Below, one piece after another: positions 59,896 through 64,000 of a stretch of DNA of 64,000 nt. Position numbers and translations under genes: made by a program. Origin of the DNA: Meandrina meandrites (taxonomy: Eukaryota > Cnidaria > Anthozoa > Scleractinia > Meandrinidae); contig OY855903.1 in the NCBI GenBank assembly GCA_963693305.1, positions 55,246,150-55,310,149 on the forward strand. The letters run 5' to 3'. The notes below the pieces were generated by a model. It was not told the origin of the DNA. It saw only the letters and a list, made by a program, of their open reading frames with translations, and searched no databases. Position 1 is the first letter of the stretch. Every line of letters begins with the position of its first letter.

Positions 59896-62800
59896 ACCAT
59901 GGTCAGATAATGCCTGTAGAACTAAGCTAACAGGGACTCTTGGTATGAGAGGTTTCAATGTGAAACAAGTGAAAGTGGTGAGACAAAGATATCAAAGGAT
60001 GCAAATGCAGAGACATATTTTGTGTCCAAGACATGCACAAAGAAGATGCATTTAGTAAATTGGTGTATTGTGTTGACCCTTACTCCAGGATTTTAATGAG
60101 GTCAGTAGTTTTTGTTTAATTTGCTTGACATACATGTTGATGTGGTAATTAGTGCCATTGTGGGTTGTATAGAATTTTAGTGATTGCAAATACTTTTGTC
60201 CCCAAATTCAGGTCAGTAATGATTAACTTGGGCAGTCTCACTCTCCAGTGAGTGATCTGTCAGTATGCTGGGTGTAAACTTGCTTGAAAATTACTACAAT
60301 GCTTGTATCAAAAACTGCTTAGTTAGGATTGTATTTGTTGAGACAAGATAATATGCAGTTTTTGATGTGTCATTATTGTGTTCATTTGTGTTTTTAGTCA
60401 AAGAAATTATGTACTGCATAATTATCTTAAATTTGTTGCAGAGAATTAGAAACAGTGGTTATTATTGTCATGTTGGCAAGTGTAGTGACTTGTGAATGTA
60501 CTCTTTTTAGAGTGATTTTCGTTTGGGTGTCATAAAACCAAAACCAAAGGGCATGGACAATCCAGTGAACCATTCAACAAATACATGAAGCCGGCACAAA
60601 GTGCGGGAAAATGTGTGTGAGCAAGTCATGATTGGTTCTGGTTTATTCTGATTGGTTAAGAAATTGGCATGAGTTTTTTAGCCAACCCAGGGACTCGCAG
60701 AGCTTGGTAATGCAAAACCAAAGCAATCGTGAATATTTACTTGCGACACTCGAGTGAAAATCGCTCTATAACATGATCATAATTTTTACCGAATTGAGAC
60801 TTATGTAATGATCATGAGAACCACTTACCTTGAAAATCGTGTAGCTTCAATTTTGCTATTCCAAGTTTCATTATAAAGAGTGGGTATTCTCTATGGTGCC
60901 CTTGGTTTGAACATACCAGTCTGGTCGCGGTATATCTCATTTAGTTAAAGTTAATTGAGAGCTATAAAAATGCCCCTTTCTAATTAGTTTCGGTCCCCTC
61001 ATTGCCTACAAGCTTGGCTGTATTGTAATGCTGAGAGAACTTTGATGTTGATAACTTTCAGAGCTGGAAGGGTTCGGAGTGAAACAAAAATGAAACAAAA
61101 TTACTATGAAAATCACCGAACTGTGGAATAGGACCGAATTTTTGCCCTGCTACCCCGCCCACTTTCACGAAACGAAACGAAAATCCCGGCCAATTCCACA
61201 GTTCCGTGGTTTTCGTGGTACTTTCATGGAGCATGTCCATTAGGTAATTTGGTTGTGCGGCCAAGCCTTGTAAGAAGTGGCTTGGTTACTAAGCAAAAGG
61301 GTCAAACGAGTCTTGATCACGTGGTTTAAATGATTGATGGATGTGCTTTGCTTTATTGCACAGGTGGACTGCGGCAATCATTCTTTTGCTTTAAAAATCG
61401 AGCGAGCGAGATATACGAGCAGCGAAACCGCGAACTTTCAGGAGCACGGTTCGTACATCGCACTTGCTCGGTTTCGCGTTCATTGCCACAGATTTTAAAG
61501 CAAAAGAGACTGCTCGCAGGCCGTTGCATAGGTCTAAATCCATGTACTATGTACGAAAACGTATGGTATTTTGATACCGCTTTGAAACAAACTATTTGCC
61601 AGTAGTTTAAATTAATTGAAATGCATTGTCGTTGTTTTACGAGGCGATAATTGTGATAAAATTATTTTGAATCATTGCCGTAATATTTGCAATGAGAAAA
61701 ACGTCTGCTTGAAATTTGTATATCAAGTAAACACGCACAAACTATACAATTAGTTTATTGCTTGTCTTCCCTCCGTGCTTGTAATTAGCTTTGTCGTTGA
61801 AGTAAGGTTACGTGATCATAGTATTTGCTATTAAAATTTTTAAATGGCTAAGAGTAATGTGAGCTTGTTGAGTTGGTAACTGGCGTTTCATAATAACCTA
61901 TTGTGACGTGATTATGGCCTTCGCCTCTTTCAAAATGAGGCCCGCTAGAAATGGAACGTATGAAAACGCATGTTTTTGTTATCCAACTCCGCTTGGTGGA
62001 GTACAAATAACGCGCGAAACCAGTACAGATATCTCACGATATTCACCCCACGAGATTGGTTGATTAAAAAAACGGTGGAAAGTCAGCATTTTAGGAAAAG
62101 AAAACGTTGGATAATATATTATATATTTTTTTAATAGACATTTAAGTGTGTGGTATCACTGTTCATTTTGTACTCTTCATTTGTGTTTTGACTCACCCTA
62201 CGAGCTCGCCAAAATACTGCAAGTCTCTTACATCGTCGCCGCAAAACAAAACAAAACAAAACAAAAAACCTCTGGCACCCAGGGTAAAAAATATACGGCA
62301 ATAATACACACTAAAATGTCTTATAAGATATGTAAATTCGTGAGAAAGGCTTTGCGCCCCAAGCTCTTTCTGGAGGCAATAGCTAGCCTGCGAGCAAGCT
62401 CTCTTTCTTCGAGTTTCCTTCGAGGCGCAAAGCGACAAGTTACAAGTTACAACTTAATTGTCTTAATTTTGTACCGTTTCTAATGCCGATCATATGATAA
62501 TGAATTCTTTGTTTGAATACATCACGATTCCTAAAAATCCGTTACAAATGCTTTTATGCTTCTCTAAGCATGGAGTTAAAAAAAGTCGCAGTTGTTTGGA
62601 AGGCACACTGTGACTCCATCCACTCCCCCCCCCCCGATAAAATATGTAACTGCATTAAACTGCAAACGTTACAACGATCTCTGTTGACACTTTTCGCAAG
62701 TGCTTATTTAACGATTCAAAACAAACAGTAGAAATTAAACAATGTATTGCAATTTAAAGTCGAACGACGTTTCGATGACTCCGTGTTCATCATTATCACG

Positions 62801-62977
62801 TTCAAAGTACATCGTGAAATTGATTATTTAATGCGAGGAAAAGAGTGTGAAATATTTGTTAAGTATTGTAGATCAAAACAGTCAAGCTTTCTCCTCGAAA
62901 CGTCATTCGGCTTTACATGTAATATCGCTGGTATTTATTCTTAAATGTTTTACAAAACCTTGTAGTAATGTGTAGAA
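59896..62977. other. Intergenic, small inverted repeats only
   Basis: No gene supported. An inverted pair lies at 61383-61510 (TTTTGCTTTAAAAATC and GATTTTAAAGCAAAA), a foldback-like stretch at 61075-61230, and a C-run at 62626-62634. Short frames here have no family resemblance. Confidence 0.5.
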
Positions 62978-63152
62978 CAGTGGCGGATCCAGGGGAAAAG
63001 CCCCAGAGGGGGGCGTCCCCCCTTATTTTTTCGGAAATAGCGCTTTTCTGTGCACTGTCAGAATTATCTTGGCAGAATTCAACATTCATAATCAAGCCTT
63101 CAAAAGCACCCCCCCCCCCCCCCCCCTTAGCTGAAGGTTTTATTCGCCACTG
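62978..63152. mobile_element. hAT-type MITE
   Basis: Begins CAGTGGCGGATCCAGGGG and ends TTCGCCACTG. CAGTGGCG...CGCCACTG is a widespread hAT terminus. A C-run of about 18 lies near its right end. No clean 8-bp duplication was found. Confidence 0.7.
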
Positions 63153-63179
63153 TAGCAAACCATAATAATAGTTTTTTAA

Positions 63180-63544
63180 TCAGTACTCGTCGTTGTCGGA
63201 AAAGTCTGAAGAATTTGGTTCTCCTTTATCGCGACTTCTCTGACGCTTGCCGCGGTCATCATTAACAGGGAGTTTTGTATCAGCTTGGTCAACATATCGA
63301 TACCTAACTGCCACGAAAAGGAACACAGCTGCGTTGATCAGCATGAGACCAGCTAAGAGGAACATGTAATATTCAACGTTGCCATCGTTGAGGTCTTCAG
63401 GATACCACTTGCCGTTTGAGGCGTTTTTGACAATGTCAGCCAACAAGCTTGCTACGTAATAGCCCAAGCCGATCATAGCCAAGCACACACCCATCACCAC
63501 GCCACGTAGATCAGCAGGGGACTGGGAATAGGCAAATTCAAGAC
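63180..63544 (-). CDS. Last exon of a second SLC15A3/A4-like transporter (partial)
   Basis: Acceptor TTTCATTTCAG precedes GTCTTGAATTTGCC exactly as in exon 4 of the 41.5-kb gene. The 121 remaining codons match that exon closely: GVVMGVCLAMIGLGYYVASL, then the NASNGKWYPEDLNDG loop and a last TM with VAVRYRYV. The two copies diverge after that TM; this one ends in a charged Arg/Lys-Asp tail with SSDFSDNDEY at the C-terminus, while the other has a longer tail. Upstream exons should lie beyond 64000. It is convergent with the 41.5-kb gene, with the PLA2-like and eIF4E genes in between. Confidence 0.85.
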
Positions 63545-63710
63545 CTGAAATGAAACACGTTTACCAATGTGGGTCTCGCCGATTCTCCATCTAGACTACT
63601 AGTCCGAATTTTCTATGAGCGATAGTCAACAAGGCACAGCCAAGTTGACTATCGCTCTAGTGGACGAATTGTTTTAGTGGAAACTCTAGGAGATAGCCGC
63701 CCAAAACTAA

Positions 63711-63955
63711 TACCTGATTCACACCAACAAAACATGTTTAGTTAAACCAGGTTTAAGAAAATGAAAATCAGCAACAGACTGACTGACAGACTAAATTTTA
63801 CATAGGGTTCAAGTATGCTCTAACTTGTGCTTTCATTGTGCCAAATTTGAAGTCGATAAACATCAGTCAGCAACTTCCATGAAGAAAACAATTTTAAACC
63901 GTGTTTAAATAAACAACATTTAAACATGTTCACGGTTTGGTGTGAATGGGGTATT
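63711..63955 (+). mobile_element. MITE, second copy of the 40931 element
   Basis: Starts TACCTGATTCACACCAACAA, ends TTTGGTGTGAATGGGGTA. Same orientation as the copy at 40931-41165. It lies in the intron just 5' of the last exon of the second SLC15 gene. Confidence 0.8.
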
Positions 63956-64000
63956 ATAGAATTTTATGCACTATTAAGCCAAAAATCAAGAATTATTGTC

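Overview
The window is nuclear DNA of an animal: every protein gene is split by GT-AG introns, the base composition is AT-rich, and the non-coding DNA is dense with tRNA-derived SINEs, LINE 3' fragments, inverted-repeat (MITE-type) elements and microsatellites. The gene types (adhesion GPCR, class I eIF4E, lysosomal-type SLC15 transporter, Ly6 protein, a secreted Cys-rich PLA2-like protein) and the repeat style fit a cnidarian, most likely an anthozoan or stony coral. The species assignment is inference.

Layout. 1-3.9 kb: part of a 1.4-kb TIR transposon (partner copy at 35.8 kb), a promoter-like repeat module and a possible recombinase remnant. 3.9-7.4 kb (minus): two-exon Ly6/uPAR GPI protein whose intron holds a SINE, a LINE tail and a palindrome. 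7.85-20.7 kb: no recognisable protein gene; instead a large diverged tandem duplication carrying about nine copies of a composite module of conserved blocks (a GAGGTC/GACCTC-bounded hairpin, a TATA-like TATTTATAT, a CTTCCTTGTGGGAT block and an NRF1-like TGCGCATGCG block). This is the least explained region. 22.9-38.1 kb (plus): a complete 19-exon adhesion GPCR of 622 residues with signal peptide, GAIN/GPS and 7TM, its introns packed with MITEs; a Mutator-like element sits on the donor of its penultimate coding exon. 41.5-46.9 kb (plus): a complete 577-residue SLC15A3/A4-like peptide/histidine transporter with a LINE in its last intron. 48.2-51.0 kb (minus): a two-exon secreted Cys-rich protein, two copies of one domain flanking EGF-like and phospholipase-A2-like segments, the latter without the catalytic His-Asp. 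52.0-59.2 kb (plus): complete eIF4E, eight exons including a 17-nt microexon. 63.2-63.5 kb (minus): last exon of a second SLC15 paralogue running off the window.

The genes do not form a functional cluster; they look like unrelated neighbours apart from the two SLC15 paralogues. Exon joins were derived by hand from splice sites, reading phase and family alignment knowledge; all complete gene models close in frame.
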